Assembly (NCBI GenBank): GCA_054661495.1
Contig: BAAFSQ010000161.1
Span: 1 to 22,628 of the forward strand
Origin: Zygophlyctis sp. KS116
Taxonomy: Eukaryota; Chytridiomycota
Length of the DNA stretch: 22,628 nucleotides
Direction of reading: 5' to 3'
Of this stretch, positions 22,260-22,628 are shown one piece after another. The first letter of the stretch is position 1. Every line of letters starts with the position of its first letter. Made by a program: the position numbers and the translations under genes. The notes below the pieces were generated by a model that saw only the letters and a list, made by a program, of their open reading frames with translations, did no database searches and had not been told where the DNA came from.

Positions 22260-22557
22260 CTACATTGTTCTGTAAGGTAATTTTTTTCATATAAAACAAA
22301 ATAGACACTGTTGGTCAACGATTGTCATATGAAAGCCTTTTTTGTCTATGATAAATAACTTCAATGTTGCAACATGATAATTCAAATCGCTTTTCCCCTA
22401 ATTCACAGCACTACCTGAGAGAATCAATCATGTCGAATTGAATGTAGGGTACTGACTAACTGCTAACTGTTATTTTTCCAAGTGTTATTTAACAGTTAGT
22501 TAGTGTGTAGTAAAATGTACTAACAGTTAGTGTTTTTATTTAGTGGCGTAGGACAGA
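22260..22557. other. Stretch without a recognised gene
   Basis: About 300 bp with stops in all frames that I followed. A possible 33-nt GT-AG stretch (22274-22306) resembles the local introns, but no flanking exon could be tied to a protein family. The right half holds the CAGTTA palindrome cluster, annotated separately. No tRNA-like fold was seen. Confidence 0.5.
22456..22531. repeat. Cluster of TAACTG/CAGTTA motifs with inverted repeats
   Basis: A tandem CTAACTG-CTAACTG (22456-22469) runs into CTAACTGTTA (22463-22472). Its exact reverse complement TAACAGTTAG occurs at 22490-22499 (10-bp arms, 17-nt loop) and again at 22521-22530. The last copy is part of a 13-bp palindrome, ACTAACAGTTAGT (22519-22531). 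Four copies of TAACTG/CAGTTA lie within 76 bp. This hexamer fits the YAACTG consensus bound by Myb-type factors; that role is inference. Confidence 0.7.
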
Positions 22558-22628
22558 TTATCCACTGCTCTCAAAAATCGCTTTGCGACTCTTTACGATT
22601 CCCACATCATCTGCAGCTTCAGAAAGAG
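22558..22628 (-). CDS. Possible 3' end of a gene running in from the right edge
   Basis: On the minus strand a frame is open from the window edge to a TAA at 22558-22560. It would encode a C-terminus ending VGIVKSRKAIFESSG. The charged, helix-like composition looks natural, but frames on the other strand are open too and the stretch is short. No family recognised. Confidence 0.25.
   Translation of the reverse strand, partial: LSEAADDVGIVKSRKAIFESSG

Noticed and set aside
22274-22306. 33-nt GT-AG stretch after the orphan ORF as a genuine intron.
   Set aside because: No flanking exon could be joined to give a convincing protein, so it is left unannotated.

Overview
The window is a piece of nuclear chromosome from a fungus with a very compact, AT-rich genome. 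I read 16 recognisable or well-supported protein genes, one of them cut by the left edge, plus a small orphan ORF and a weak ORF at the right edge. The fungal assignment rests on a cytochrome b5-acyl-CoA dehydrogenase fusion, a YAT-type amino-acid permease, an IMP-specific 5'-nucleotidase (ISN1), an LPxY-bearing alpha-arrestin, a near full-length RSP5 and a CUE1-like protein. The lineage cannot be fixed from sequence alone. The compaction would suit a reduced or early-diverging fungus, but that is inference. No rRNA, tRNA, CRISPR array or transposon was seen.

The key to reading the window is its introns. I reconstructed 48 by following protein-family continuity across frame breaks. All are GT-AG and all are 23-37 nt long, mostly 24-30. 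Without them most genes look like strings of broken ORFs. MAK11, the AIRIM-like gene and CUE1 have no introns, nor does the visible part of the JmjC gene.

Layout, left to right: JmjC/JMJD7-like oxygenase (+, partial); b5-ACAD (-); EF-hand protein (-); AIRIM-like ribosome factor (+); MAK11 WD40 protein (-); amino-acid permease (-); ISN1 (-); alpha-arrestin (-); enoyl-CoA delta-isomerase (+); secreted protein of unknown function (+); Ser/Thr kinase (-); short mitochondrial-type leucyl-tRNA synthetase (+); CUE1-like ERAD factor (-); Yippee protein (-); choline/ethanolamine kinase (-); RSP5 HECT ligase (+); USP16-type deubiquitinase (-); orphan ORF (+); intergenic stretch with a CAGTTA palindrome cluster.

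Genes are packed almost end to end. Three of five convergent pairs overlap by 4-8 nt in their stop codons, and the other two are 16 and 18 bp apart. Same-strand gaps are 8-47 bp. Divergent start-to-start gaps are 25-214 bp.

Functional themes: ubiquitin control of membrane proteins (permease, arrestin adaptor, RSP5, USP, CUE1); lipid metabolism (b5-ACAD, enoyl-CoA isomerase, choline kinase); and translation or ribosome assembly (MAK11, AIRIM-like, LeuRS, possibly the JMJD7-like enzyme). The most unusual protein is the leucyl-tRNA synthetase: its editing domain is shrunken and lacks the usual catalytic motifs, and its C-terminal tRNA-binding domain is missing.
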